DNA from: Loxodes magnus
Taxonomy: Eukaryota; Ciliophora; Karyorelictea; Loxodida; Loxodidae
NCBI GenBank assembly: GCA_946699065.1
Contig: CAMPDV010000713.1
Location: 124,001-188,000 of the forward strand
Direction: 5' to 3'
Length of the DNA stretch: 64,000 nucleotides
The notes under the pieces were generated by a model. The model ran no database searches, was not told where the DNA came from, and saw nothing but the letters and a program-made list of their open reading frames with translations. The position numbers and the translations under genes were made by a program. Positions 35,134 to 48,160 of this stretch are shown here, piece by piece; position 1 is the stretch's first letter; the number at the start of each line of letters is the position of its first letter.

Positions 35134-36084
35134 TTTTTATTTATTTATATTAAAATAAATAAATTTAAAATAAACTATTTAAGATTTAAATAATTTAGTG
35201 TTATTTTATTTTTCATTAATAAAAGTATAACATTTATTAAAAATACTTTATAAATAGAAAAAGTCTACATATAATTTAATTAAATGAATATTATATCTTA
35301 TTTAATAAATATTTAAAGATAAACTAAGAAATTTTATTGATGTATCTTTACTTTTTATCTCTTTAGATAAACTAATTTAAATTTTAAAGTTTTAGTTAAT
35401 AAATTCATATTGATACTAACCTATTTTCGAGAAGTTAAATGATAAAATTTTTGATTCAAGATAAAATTAAAAGCTTTAAGCATTCGGTGGTAGCATTTAA
35501 GATTAAAAAAATAATAATATTTGAAATCAAAAATTATAAAAGTTTAGCTCAACATTTTATACTACATAATTTATTTTTGAACTGAAGAATTGAAAAAAAA
35601 TTTTGAAAAGAAGAGCAATAGATAGAATTAATAATTAAATTTTTAAGCACTGGATATACAAAAAGTGAACAGATGTTTTAAAGTGGTGAGTTGGAAAAAA
35701 TTGAAAAAACATTAATTTTAATGCATTTATACCAAGAAATTTATATAGTCAATAAATACTTAGAAAATTAATATTATGCTGAGTGTAAAAATTTTTAACA
35801 AAAGGAACTATGTATTATTATCTAATAAATATTTTTAAGTTTGTGGGAGCATAATTAAAATTTTTATTTTTATTTTTTTCTCTGCGTTTTACTTTAGTAT
35901 GGAGAATTTGATTCCTCTTGTAATTGAAATTTTTCTATATTTCTTTCAGCGCTTTTCTCCTTTAGTTCTAATTTAGTTTTTTAAGAGCCGATTAGATTAC
36001 TCTATTTTTATCAGCCTAATATATGTAATAATTCTTTGTATTAGTTACAGTTATCCTAATTATTTTTATTATATTCATTTTTTA
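35134..36084. other. AT-rich intergenic, nothing recognised
   Basis: Purine-rich stretches but no motif or shared repeat. Confidence 0.4.
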
Positions 36085-36605
36085 AATGGATATCGTGCTC
36101 TAGCCAGCCGAGTAGATAATCCGTTGTAATGTAGATTGTGTTACATATACTCTTGTAATAGATGCCACCACAAATAAGTAAGAATGTATCCTCGTGTGAT
36201 AAGCCTTACTTATTTGAGAGTTCTTTCTATCAGTATGAGAATCTAACTAGAATGCTGAAGTTCAGATCTCAGAATTTATCCTCCATTACATATCATTAAC
36301 TGGTTGGGAATTGAAAAAACCTAAAACATGGCTGAGAAAATGATATTTTTAAGCAGAAAAATTTAATTTGGTTGTGACATTTGACGAAAGAATTGGAATT
36401 TATTCTAATTTTCTAATTTCAGCCTTCAGAAAGAAACACATTATTTTGAGAGTGAAGGTAATAAATTTTTAATTCAAAAACGGAGAAAGAAATGTTCAAA
36501 AAAATTAGAGGAAGCTAGAAATATTTCTGGGCTATTTAAGCAATTAAATTTAGTTTATTTTATTAATCATGGTGAATCTAATAAAGGTCTAATCACGTTA
36601 ATTTA
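36085..36605 (+). mobile_element. chimeric element: family A-like head, different tail
   Basis: 36085-36260 is a diverged family A head (AAATGGATATCGTGCTCTAG, AATAGATGCCACCAC, GAGAGTTCTTTCTATCAG). The rest differs from family A and ends CTAATCACGTTAATTTATTA. That is almost the same as the end of the unit at 6760-7710 (GGAATCACGTTAATCTATTA). Heads and tails of elements have therefore been exchanged. Confidence 0.5.
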
Positions 36606-36779
36606 TTAAATAAATTTTTTTATTTTAATAATTCTTTTTATTTTAAGCATTAACTAACAATACTGAAAAAAATAAACTTTAGCTATTTAAATAATCTTAG
36701 AAATAAGTAAATTAATTAAATTTATAGATATTTATTTATATTTTCCCTTTAAAATTATATCAAACTTTTTTAATTTTTA

Positions 36780-37010
36780 GTCACTGATAGAAAAAAATTA
36801 GAAAGATATTGCTGGAGAAGGATTAGAAAAACTAATGAAAAGCTTTATTGCAATTACTTAGGATAAATTGATTAAAAAAAGAAAGGAATAAACATAAAGG
36901 GAAGCTAAATATCAAGAAAGCTAAATTATATTTGAAAATAAAGTAAAAGACGTTGGAAAGTAGTAATCAGTGGGAATGGAGCTGAAAATACCCCAAGAAC
37001 ATTAAACATT
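36780..37010 (+). other. protein-like stretch, unrecognised
   Basis: One frame reads LIEKNQKDIAGEGLEKLMKS, then REAKYQESQIIFENKVKDVG: charged and coding-like, without start or motif. Probably a retroelement ORF fragment. Confidence 0.28.
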
Positions 37011-38297
37011 TCTTTATTTATATTTATACTTATACTTATATAAAATATTTATTGTTAATAGAGAAATAAGTTTTTCTACTTATAATATTTTTAAAAATCT
37101 ATTAATTAGAAAATAAGGTAAAAACATTAAATATAAAAATGAAATAATAAAAATAAGCATTAAAAGCAAATTAAATAGATTTTATAATAATCATCCTATT
37201 AAGCCACTATAAATTAAAAACCATCTTTTCCTAAAAAGAATAAAGATTGTTAAAATAAAATAATGTTTTTAAAATAAAGCATTTTAGATTTAATTTATAT
37301 CATAATTTAATTAATTAATAACAAGATACTACTATTATTAGTATCATCACGAATATAATAATTTTTATTTAGCATTAAAAGAAGCAAACTATTTAAATTT
37401 GAAAAATATAAAATAATTAGAAAAATAAAAAAATATAATATAATTAAATGCTAAATTGCCTTTCTAAAATGATTACATAGATTTATTAAGTATATATATT
37501 TATAAAAATAAGAATTTATTAAATTATTTTTAATTAATTGATTTTATAAAAAATCAGTCGAAAAAAATAAATTTTAATTTAAATTAAATTTTAAAAAGAA
37601 AAAGTTTAATAAACATTTTTATTATTTTTTGAATAAAGATTTTTTAGTTATTTTAATAACAATATATTAAAAAATTAATATTTAGGAATTTCGAAGTTTA
37701 AGTTTATATTATTAAATCTAATTTCATCGATGCTATCTTATAATTTAATTTCTAGATTATAAATGAAGTGATATTTCATTTAACAAATTATAAACTGATA
37801 TGAGTTTAATATCTATATAAATAGAGTATACTAACATACTTCCAACAACTATGATTGAACCAACATTCAAGGCATTAATTTACTCTAATTATTAAATATT
37901 TGGAATCAATTAAAGTTATTTTTATTTTTGAAAAGCTTCTGTATGTAAAACACTAAATACCTTTGATGTTTATAAAATTAAATTAAAATTATAGTCAAAA
38001 TTAGTAATTTCTAGTCTTTCATTAACAGGAACATTTGTTCTTAATAGACAAAAGCAAGTCCTTATCACTAAAAATCATGATATATGCATCTTTAAGCTGA
38101 AAAAAGGGACTTTACTCTAATAAATAAATTACCCTTCCAAATTTTTTTTATTAACCACTTAAAATGTTTAACTTGGGTATAAACTACCTTTTCATATAAG
38201 TATGCTAGGTCAATCCATTTTTGAATAAATTTAAATAAAATAGCTTTGCTTTATTTAGGCTATCTAATAAATAAAGTTTAAAGCCCTAAATTATAAA
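37011..38297. other. AT-rich upstream region of the K1c gene
   Basis: No recognised gene. The last bases before the ATG are AAATTATAAA, as in the other kelch-like genes. Confidence 0.45.
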
Positions 38298-39233
38298 ATG
38301 TAGTCACAAAAATAAAGACCTATTGTTAAAGTTATATACTTAAGGAAAATTCTAAAAAGTGCTAACTAGTATAAAGGAGTTAGAATATTTGGCAGATTTG
38401 GAATAGGAGTTACTAAGTATGAAATTTGCCCTAATTTGAAGTAATAATTCTAAGTAGCTTCTACTGTAATAATGAATTCAAAGACCAAAAAATCTATTTC
38501 ATTAACAAGTTAAAATTGCATAGAATAAAAAATTAGTCTTGCAAGAGAAATTACAGCAGGAACACAAGTTGAGTAGATTGATGATGAAAGTTTGATTATA
38601 TCAGGAGGTAAAGAAAAGAATAGAAAATTATTCACCATTAATTTTAAAAATAAGCAAGCTTAAGTCTAAGAACTTACCTTAGAGAGAAGTAATCACAAGA
38701 CTAGTTATGATAAAAAGAACATAATATATATTATCTCAGGAAAGTAAATTCAAGATTAATTGGAAATAGACGTATAGGAATGTGAAATATATAACATGAA
38801 CTAAAAAAGATTTTCTTTAATAAAATAAATATAAATTCCTATAAATACCTTTGGATGTGGTTAAGTAAATAAAATGGTTTATACATTTGGAGGAAATTAT
38901 TAGCAATAGAATAGATTTTTGAGTATTATTCAGCAGTATGATAGTATTAGAAACGATTGATTTTTATAATCTTAAAAATTGATGTAAAAAGGATAAACGT
39001 CAGCAATATGAATTCCTCATAATAAGTCTTTTCTCATATATGCAAATAAATCAAAAATAGAAACTTAAATATTTGATTTAAAAGAAATAAAATTTCAAGG
39101 ATAAAAGTTCAGTAATAGCTACTTTGATTACACCTAACCAATTTGATCAGACAGATATGTGTATTAGTTTAATGGACAAAGCATTTTATATGCCTATGAT
39201 TTTATAAAAGGAATATGGATAAAATAGTGCTGA
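38298..39233 (+). CDS. kelch-like protein, intact diverged copy K1c
   Basis: ATG 38298 to TGA 39231-39233 gives 311 residues with no frame break. Blades seen: LIISGGKEKNRKLFTI (~95), IIYIISGKQIQDQ (~150), MVYTFGGNYQQQNRF (~193) with QQYDSIRNDWFL (Trp as TGA), a SFLIYANKSK-type strand with QIFDLKE, and the last VYQFNGQSILYAYDFIKGIW. Kelch repeats are thus conserved, while overall identity to K1b is modest, which implies selection on the fold. Three Trp are TGA and one is TGG (GIW). Like K1b it should form a beta-propeller for protein interaction; no catalytic or targeting domain is attached. The start is chosen by the shared TATAAAATG context and alignment with K1b. Confidence 0.78.
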
Positions 39234-41194
39234 ATTTAGGATTTATAACGATACTTTTATATCTTTATTAAAGCTTAAATTAAATCTAATTTATCTTTAT
39301 TTTATACATTGATAAGTTTATTTATCCTTTTTAAAAATATCTCAAACCATTAAAAAGAATTTCATACAGTTTTAGTATAATTCATAAGACACAGTATTAA
39401 AGCAAATGAGAGTTTAAGAAACTATTATAAAAATATAAATAACTCTTATTTAGTAAAATTAGCTACTTTGTCAAACTAGAGAAGGTAGGTATATTAATAT
39501 TCATTTGCAAAAATAATCATTATGATAGAACTAAAAAATATAAAAGCTAAAATAATAATTGGATTTACTTATTTAAAGTATTTATCTTAATAGACAAAAT
39601 CATTTTATTTTAGTAGTAGTAAAATGCATGTTTCGTTTAGCTAAAATGAAGATATAATTAACTAATTCAAATTATAAAAAAGTTCTTCTATAGTTAACTA
39701 ATATAAAACACTAAATCAGGAATGAAAAATTATCTTAATATTCTTTTTAATTAAATGTTTCCTAATTTTTGTTAAATAATTATAGTAAAATACTCAGCGA
39801 AAGGGTAATAAACAATTTACTAGTATCATAACTTTTTTAATTTAGTTTAAAGTGGAAAAAGTAAATTAATGTGATAATCTTAGAATTCATAAAAAATCCA
39901 AATTATTAAATTTATTTATTTCTATTTACTTGAAGTTTTTATAGTCATGAAATGATATAAACTTAATTTAATGATATAATAGCACTAAAATATTAGAGTT
40001 AATTATATATTTTGAGTAGAAGATAATTCTGATTACAACTTTAGGTATTAGTGCATATTATCTAGTTAACACTTTGAAAACAATTACTAGAAATCTAAAT
40101 TTTCTTATCTTCTGTTTATTATTTAACATTGTAAAATACCGAGTAAGTATTTTTATAGTTATAAAGCTAAGATAGTTATTATAAAATAGTTTTTATTTTA
40201 AAAGTTTCTATATAAGAAACTTATAGCATTGATACTTTAAAATTTATTTTATAAAGTCTCTTTTTTAAAATTGGAAAAAGTAACAATACTCTTAATAAAT
40301 AGGTTAAAATTCTTTATTTTTAATAATTGAATGCAACAATTAAGGAAATCAACCCTTCGAAAATTTGAAGTTATTGTTCCACAATTTTTAATTACTTCTT
40401 GTCACTTGATGGTTAAATGAAATCTGTAAGAATTTTAGCATTTAATATTTTTAGTTTAGACTAGTCAGAAGATAAAGGCTATTATTACAAATAGCTTACT
40501 TGCTAAAATCTTAGTAGATACAGAGCATTAGTTCTAATTTAAATTATAAAAAGTGTTTTAAAGCATTAAAAGATAAAACATATTCCCTACATTCCTCTAT
40601 AATATCATTGATAATTAATACTTATATCTAAATGGCAGAAATCAAAATATATCTATGATATTATATCTATTATTAAATAGTGATATGCTTTTAATGATAG
40701 ATACTATATAAGCATTTTAGGAATATTAACTTTAAAATATCTATTGATAATTAAAAAAATAAAAGCTTAGTATACTTAAATGCAACATTACACTTAGTAA
40801 AATCTTTATAATATACTAAAGAACTTTATAACTTTAGATATATGTTTTGCTAGTTACTTTTATGAAATTTAAATATTTCTATATTAATACTAAAATTAAA
40901 TTAAGTTACTATTATTGTAATTTTATCTAAAATTTGACCAAGGAATGTCAAACCATTTAATTAATAAAGAAAAGAAATTAAAATTTTCTAGTTTGCTTTA
41001 GGAAATAATTAGGAGATATATTCAATCACTCTGAATGGAGTAAAAAGGTGAAAATTAGTAAGGCACATTTAAATATTTATATATGGAAAAAATAAGAGAT
41101 TATATACAATTGAGATATATCCTAAAAATCAATATAGTTTCTAATTATAAAATGATTAAGATACAACTTGTAAAAAAAATATCTAGGACCTCTT
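39234..41194. other. AT-rich intergenic, nothing recognised
   Basis: About 2 kb between two convergent genes, with no recognised content. Confidence 0.45.
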
Positions 41195-44100
41195 TCATAT
41201 TTCTACTATCTCTATACTATTTTTTTCATCATTATTTCTCTTTGACTCCATATCTTCACTATATAAACTCTTACTTTATTAATGTAATTTCTCTTGCTTT
41301 TATGCAAGTAGTTAAGAATGCTTACATCTGCTGCTTTACTTTAAAGTTAATTTTAAGCATTATTCTCTTAAATAGCAGAATTCTATTATTAGGTATTTTT
41401 CTTTTTATTTATCTATTCTTGAAGTTTACTCTTCAAGTGTTTATTTGACTTACCACGAACTCAGGTTCAAATTTTGCATTATCTTCTTCGTCTTCTTCTA
41501 TCCATTTAGTTTTTTAAGCATATAATGGACTCGCAGGACCTAGAAACCCTAGATAACTCTTTTGCTAATCACTTCAAAGTTGCTAAATTCTTTCCTTTTA
41601 GGAGCTTAAATGAGTGTCTAGCATTTCTATACTTGATCCTACTCTGAATGCGAATCTGAATAACTGAACAGTGTCAATTTTAACCCTTTACAAAAGCTTA
41701 GGATACCTCTTTTAATGGCAATAAAACAGGATAAAGATAACAACTCAGGATATACTCATACTTACTACTAACTAATACAGGTAATCCTTATAAGCAATGC
41801 TTAATGTAGTAGATATATAGAATGCTAAACTAGCTAGAAGTAAATAAAACTGTAAGCAGTTAATTTTATTATAGTTACAAGGTCATAGAAAACAGAAGGA
41901 AAGACTATAGAAGAATAAAATAGAAGTGCAGACTATTCCAAACTCAAACTCATATTCTTACTTCAATACTCTATTTGAATAAATCAGCATTAGAAATATT
42001 AAGCTTTCTAACATAAGAGCTTTAGGTTTTATCTATATGTGAATATAGGGATATTTTATATCTTAATAATGAGGTTTTACTAGTATTGAAATAGGAATCA
42101 AGAGGATTAATATCAAAGAGGTACAAATAAGTAGAACTATATACTCTTCAGACCCACAACTTATGTAACAATCAATAAGTAAAAAAGATTCTTTGAAGGA
42201 TATTTTCAGATCTAGGTTTTAATCTCCACCCTTTTCACATTAATATATTCTAGTAAAAGCAAAAATAGCTGGTATTAAGAATATATCTCCAATATAAGGA
42301 AGTAAGGTAAAGAAAAAAGACCCTGCCTTGTTTAAAAATCAATCCTGCTTATGAATAATTTCGATTCTTTTGAAAAAGAAATAAAGAAATAAAGAGATAA
42401 GAAATATATAAATGCTATAGATAAACTTATGTAATACAAAACTCAGAAGTTTGCTCTACCTTAAATCTCAAAAACAAATATATGAGTGAAAATATCAACT
42501 TCATATAAAAAAAAACCAATTTCAGGACCTAAAGCTAGTTGCTAGAGGAATTTCACAGCTGTAATTACGTAAAAAAAGTCGTCTTAAAATGTTTGATACT
42601 TTTACTAGTTCATTTTTTTAATTATTCTCTTTTTTCATAGACTCAAACCGTGCAAAAAACTAGAATAGATACTAATGCAAAGAAAAAAAAGACACCTGCC
42701 TTAATAAATAAAATATCTGAATATTAGTTAATAAATCTATCACTAAAAGGACAATCTTAATATTAACTAAAATGATCAAGAGATGTTTAGTTAGTTCCAT
42801 GATAAATAATAGGATTTTAGAAATCTCATACTATTGCACAACCTGGACAGTATTTACCGTTATATACGAAATCAAATACATCCTTTTTAGTTTCTTATAA
42901 AGTTCTAAAAAGGAATAAAGTATAAGCTCTAAAGCTGTTTTTGTTGAACTAAACTCTTCCACTACAACCTATAAAGTTTGAGTCTTTTATTTATTACAGC
43001 ATAAGATCAGGATCATTGTAATTTTTACCTTCTTTTATTAATCCTTACAAAGCATAAGCAATTATATAAGCTTCATCTCAGTAATAGCATTATAGATCGG
43101 GAATAAAAATAGTTGCACATTTTTTATATTATTCAAACATATCTTATCCAGCCTCTGATTGCCAGGCTATTGGATGAAATAAAACAAAACTATTTACATA
43201 CAACTTTTAAAGGAATTCAGCTCCATTTTGCTTAAAATTATCGCTATCAACGATATAAGTTCCAGAGTTATGACCAATAAATATAAAATCTCCCTATTTT
43301 GCTCCTGCATTTCATAACTATATCCCAAGCTCAACTTAAGTTTCCACCCAAGATAAGAGAATAATAATTCTGATTTATTTTATTAAAATATCTCTTGCTA
43401 TTTACTAATACTTTTTCTGTCTTTCTTCCACATCTTCACTTAAATACCAAGGAATGATTTATAGATCATAATTACTTGATATTTATATCTAAAATGTATC
43501 TGCCTTTTCCAGGATATATTTCCCTATTATTTATACTCTGAAATGTTTTCTACATATATTCCTATTCTTTTTCAATGGCTCTTTTCTATGAATTTTAGTA
43601 CTGTATTTCCAAACTCTGAATAGTGAGCAAAATTGAAAATTTGTCATTTGAAGTCAGCATCTGAAAAATCTTAATTTACCGATAAGAAAGGAAGTTAAAC
43701 TCCATATTCAGCTAATAGATCCGAAGTTGGTTTCATTGATTCTGTAAACTTCACACAGTGAGCTACTCCTAATTTATCTATATTAGGGATTAAATGCTAA
43801 ATTTAGTATTCTCTATTAAACCAACTTTAGCCATAATCCACACCCTCTATTTCAAAATCGTAATTGTCAAGTAATCCTTCTCTTCTATTAGCATCTTCTG
43901 CTCCACACTTAATAGTATCTTACATAGCTGAGCTTATCTAATTCTTTTCTCCATCAGGTGTTAAAATATTCATTTCATAAGAGAAATAAAGAGTTATTCT
44001 ATTCTAGGGAATCTTCTTTGTATTTCCTGGCCATATTGGTTGCTTTATTTACAAGAATTGTAATCCTTTTTGACTGATATGTGTAACAACGTTAGTCCAG

Positions 44101-45037
44101 TTTTACCTATTAATGACTTAGAAATTTAGTAAATAGTTATGTTAATAATTAGAGGTAAATGATCTGATTTGCTCCTTTAAGTTTTTATTCTAATTGGCTG
44201 TTATAAAAGAGACTAAGCTATCTAAATAAAGTTTCAAGTATATCCAATTTATTTATTTTTCATCTTCTATTCTTTCTTAGAAGGTCTAAATACCCAGTAA
44301 ACCGTTTTCAAAAAGGCTATCATTGAAGTTTGATTCCTCTTTCATGATAAAACTTCCATATAAAGGAAGAATCCAAGCGAAGTTTTAAGTTTAGTATTTA
44401 ATTCTCTAAGCACATTTTAGTACTTAAAGTGTTAAAGTTTAGTTAGCTGATAGTATAAAAACAGGAGTACCAGCAGACATTATTTAAGTAGCTAAATGTT
44501 CAGCTATTTATTCTTTTATAGTAATAGACTATTTAATTCTAAAATTATCTAAATATTGCAAAGGCTTGTAGTATTTTTCCTTATCCTACTAGATTATCAT
44601 TATGTTCTAGAAGTTATAATATCTAAGCTATTCAAAAACTATCCTTCCAACTCATAAGAAGCAATTATTTATACCACATTTTAGGAAATTTTTATTGAAT
44701 CTTCATCTTATCTTAAGCATTTAATATAAGGCAAGTTAAGCATAACAGCTTTTTATAATAGCAAAGATTCAAATTATCTATGCTTTAGTATATCAAGTAA
44801 CAGTAGCTCTTCTTATTAATCTTCAATACCTAAATACTAAAAGTCTTAAATCTTATTAATTTTAACAAGCTAATACTCAACCTAAATATCTTACACTTGG
44901 AGTTTTGAATAAATTGATTATAGTTCTTATTGAAAATAGCTAGCTAACTCCTTGAATTACTAAGAATAAAACACATAAAGCTTCAAAGACATAACATTAA
45001 GCTGAAGAAGCATCCATAAGAATAAAATAGTATTCAT
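41195..45037 (-). CDS. receptor-like protein: tandem ANF-receptor (PBP1) domains plus multi-pass membrane region
   Basis: ATG 45037 opens with a hydrophobic signal peptide (MNTILFLWMLLQLNVMSLKL). A first periplasmic-binding-protein-type segment follows (RIVFEQLRYYNFQNIMI, AEHLATQIMSAGTPVFILSA, FAWILPLYGSF). Next is a second, complete one, from RITLYFSYEMN through DTIKCGAEDANRR, FLSVNQDFSDADF, YWDEAYIIAYALQGLIKEG and FIGCSGRVQFNKNS; the last two are hallmark stretches of ANF-receptor ligand domains. Around 42620-42690 lies a membrane helix, followed by several more to about 41690 (e.g. YIVLLICTSLILILLIPISI). The tail is polar and Asn/Gln-rich after a 23-nt intron (41431-41453). It is presumably a surface receptor for a small ligand. 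One-base frame breaks near 44655, 43525, 42560, 42350 and in the tail need explanation, so the model is approximate. The end is taken at TGA 41195; without the intron it would be TGA 41433. Confidence 0.62.
41431..41453 (-). other. predicted 23-nt intron in the ANF-receptor-like gene
   Basis: It begins GTAAGT and ends GAAG. Removing it joins PEFV to SKLQEQINKKKNTQQQ in frame, replacing an immediate TGA. Same donor consensus as the 17-nt intron at 47915. Confidence 0.5.
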
Positions 45038-46544
45038 TATAATTATTAAATAATAGAAATCCTGCTTCTAATACTTGCTTAAGCTAATTAATTAACTTAA
45101 CTATCAACTTACAGTATATAATAACTACGCATAGATTTATATATTAAGCTAGTTATTTATAAGTTTAGCCAAACTTAATTCTACTACATTCTTTAGTAAT
45201 ACAAGCTAAACATAATAGCATTTTTATTAGACTTGTATATAAGGAATCAAAGAGATAATAACTTTGAATTGATTCTAATACTTATTGAAAATCTGGGATA
45301 TAAGAGCAAAGGAAACTATCTTAATAGTTAAGGAAATAAATAATTATAATTTATTAATTTAGTTTAGTTGTAAGGTTACTCATTACTGCTTATTTTGGTA
45401 TTTTTATTTAATTATTTAAATAAATAATTTATAACTAATTTGATGTATTTAATATACCTAACTTATTTAGGTGATGCTTTAGACAATACTTTTGTATAGA
45501 ATATTTAAATGTTGGGGGCTGAATGCTTTAAATAAATATATAAAATGAAGGTATGAGGATCTAGGTCTCTCTTGTATTTATAACTAAATTGCCTTTAAAA
45601 AGCTAATATCAAAGAAGCAAGGTAAGAATCAAGTTAATATATCTCCTTATAGTTAACCAATTAACTACATCTAGTATGGTTATCTAGATTTATCAGCTTT
45701 ATTATTATTTTACTTTAACTTATACCTTTTGATAGTTATTTATTTATTTTTAATTTGGAAATGTTTTATTAGTAACTATGCTTCAGATTTCCTTAATTCT
45801 ATATATGAAAGATGGAAAAATAGCACTTAGTTAGGATTATAAAATTTGTTATTTAGCTAGCAAAGATAATTTTCTAGTTTTTCTTCCATGAAAAAGAACT
45901 CTCTTTTTTAAGTTTCTTAACTAAAGTTTAAACTTTTCAAACTTTTAAAATTTATAGTCACTTAATTTTTCTATTTGGTTCAATGCAAAAATGATTTAGG
46001 ATTGATATGATAAATTAAATACATTTTACAAGAGAAAACTTTAACTTTATCTAAAAGCATCTTTACAATATCTGCTTATAGTTATAAAAACGACAACTAT
46101 GGCTATGAATTAAACTGGTATATAAATTTGTTTAGCATAATATGAGACTTTTACCTTCTAAGTTTAGCTTATTTTTGAAAATGTTTTAACAAACTAAATG
46201 CAATTATTTTTATAATCCCTTAGCTTTATTTCTTTAATGGCTATTTTGTCTTCTAATGAACCTTTAAGCTTTTATTTATATAATGAGTAATTTTTAGGAT
46301 GCTTAGCTTTATGCATTATACTAAATTAAAAAGGTGAATACCTCTAAATTCTGTATAATTAATATCACTACATCTAGGAAATAGTTAACACTGTAATAAA
46401 CTCTAGCTGTAGCATAATAAGCATATGTAAAATATAAAAGGATAAGGGAAACTATAAGAATGGTATAGCAGAATTGGCTTACTCAAGCTTATTTTATATT
46501 AGCAAGATAGAATAAAATATGATAATTACTTTTAATACAATAAA
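45038..46544. other. intergenic between two divergent genes
   Basis: Holds the 5' flanks of the receptor gene and of the RBR gene. A TATAAAATG context occurs at 45541-45547, with a short hydrophobic frame behind it (MKVWGSRSLLYL), but nothing supports it as a gene. Confidence 0.4.
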
Positions 46545-48160
46545 ATGGATATTATCACTAATTAAATTTTAAGTACCTTTAATTATTTAGAACTCATGGT
46601 TAAGACAGAAAATCCTCTATCACACACTGAGACTTGTGAAATTATGAAGCATTTAGGATTAAAACTCAAAAGTAGAAAGTTTAAGGCTAAAATAGATTAA
46701 ATAGTAGCGTCTCCAAGTTGTTGTGAGTGTAATAAAACTAGCTTAAATACAAATATTATAGAGTTAAATTGTTAGTAGATCCATTCTTATTGTCATGAAC
46801 ATTTAAGGGTAAAAGCATTAAAAGATACTAACTAGACTTTAGAAATATTTAGCAATTCTATTAAGTGTCCTTGCGGCTAAAAAATATGGGAATAGCATAT
46901 AATAGATGCTTTTGGAGGTTATCAGAATTTTAAGATCGAGCAGTAGCGAATCCAAAAATGCTAGTATTGTAATGCAAACTAGAATTAAATGATTAGATTT
47001 AACTGCAAAAGATGTTTCAGTTGCTATTAGTGTCTCAAATAAAAAGTAATGCAAGATACTTTTTAGACCTTTGAGATAAGAGATTTTTCTATCAAATGCA
47101 AATGTGGAGTTATCATAGATTCAAGGCAGATAGCAGAAGCATTTAATGGAGAAGAACAGCTATAGCAAGTAAAATTGATTAACTAAAAATGCAAAGAATG
47201 CTAGTAGAATAGAACTAACGTGTAGCTTTTGCTTAAAATGAACTGCAAGAAATGCTTTTGATGCAGCAACTGTTTATAGGCTAAGGCATATAAAGATACT
47301 AAAAATTCCCTCGCGTATTGAGAATATGAAAACATTAAGTGTAGCTGTGGGATAAAAATAGATATTAGCTTAGTTTAAGAAGCTTTTGGAGGATAGAAAA
47401 CTTATACCTAAAAATAATAAGATGCTTAAAATCTTTTATTCAAGAATCAAAATATTATTGAGCAAGATATTTTTGAAAAAAAATTTGATTGTCCTGTATG
47501 TGGTGAATAAAAGCCAGTAGATAGAGCATATAAATGTGTGTCTTAAACTTGTGATATGATTCAATGCCATGTATGTTATGGCGCCTTCTTAACCAATTAA
47601 ATTACAAGAGGCTTAATTCTTAATGATTAGCTATGTTGCTATACTTGCAAAACTCCTGTACCTCCTCATGCAATTAAGGAACTATGCACTACAGAAGTAT
47701 ACGAAAAATATAACTACCTTTAAATAAGAGACTTTCCAGAAGCTTAGTAATGCTTTACTCCTGACTGTCCTAATATTTTATTAATGGATGAAAGAAATAT
47801 ATTCGAATGCAATATTTGCTAAAAGGTCTATTGCATTCTTTGTAAAGCAGAGCATAAAGACATTACTTGTGAGGAATATAAGTAAAAAATAGAAAACGAC
47901 TAGTAAGCATTATAGTAAGTTTCTATATTAGGTTCTAGGAATGGAAGAAAAAAAATAAGACTTAATAATGTCCAGTTTGTAAAGCAGATACTCTTAAGGT
48001 GGAAGGATGCAATTTTGTGACTTGCTTGAACATTTGCAAAGGAAAAAATTATTTTTGCTATTTGTGTGGTAAACAACTGCAGTATAGTCAAAGATCAACA
48101 CATTTTAAGGGAAAACCTTATGGAAATAATTGCAATACCTTGGATGGAACTGGTGATTGA
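46545..48160 (+). CDS. RBR-type E3 ubiquitin ligase-like protein with N-terminal Cys-rich repeats
   Basis: Two exons (46545-47914 and 47932-48160) give 532 residues. RING1 starts at CPVCGEQKPVDRAY (residue ~316). The IBR domain spans CFTPDCPNILLMDE to FECNICQKVYCILCKAEH (~403-440). RING2 is CPVCKADTLKVEGCNFVTC (~470), with Cys483 of the EGCN motif at the position of the catalytic thioester Cys in RBR ligases. Such enzymes take ubiquitin from an E2 onto this Cys and then onto a substrate. Ahead of RING1 are three Cys-rich modules (from residues ~59, ~140 and ~210), each with C-x2-C, C-x2-C-x2-C and KCxCG motifs. Trp in CFWCSNC is TGA. ATG 46545 is chosen for its AATAAAATG context; ATG 46596 is the in-frame alternative. 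TGA 48158 is taken as stop; reading through as Trp is possible. Confidence 0.8.
47915..47931 (+). other. predicted 17-nt spliceosomal intron
   Basis: GTAAGTTTCTATATTAG lies between the IBR and RING2 domains. Its removal restores one frame (QALQ-F-QEWKKKNKTQQCPVC); leaving it in shifts RING2 out of frame. Donor GTAAGT and acceptor TAG are canonical, and the length is within the range of very short ciliate introns. Confidence 0.75.

Noticed and set aside
41083-41448. 121-codon hydrophobic open frame on the plus strand
   Set aside because: It is antisense to the C-terminal tail of the ANF-receptor-like gene; Lys/Gln/Asn codons on one strand give Phe/Leu/Ile on the other.
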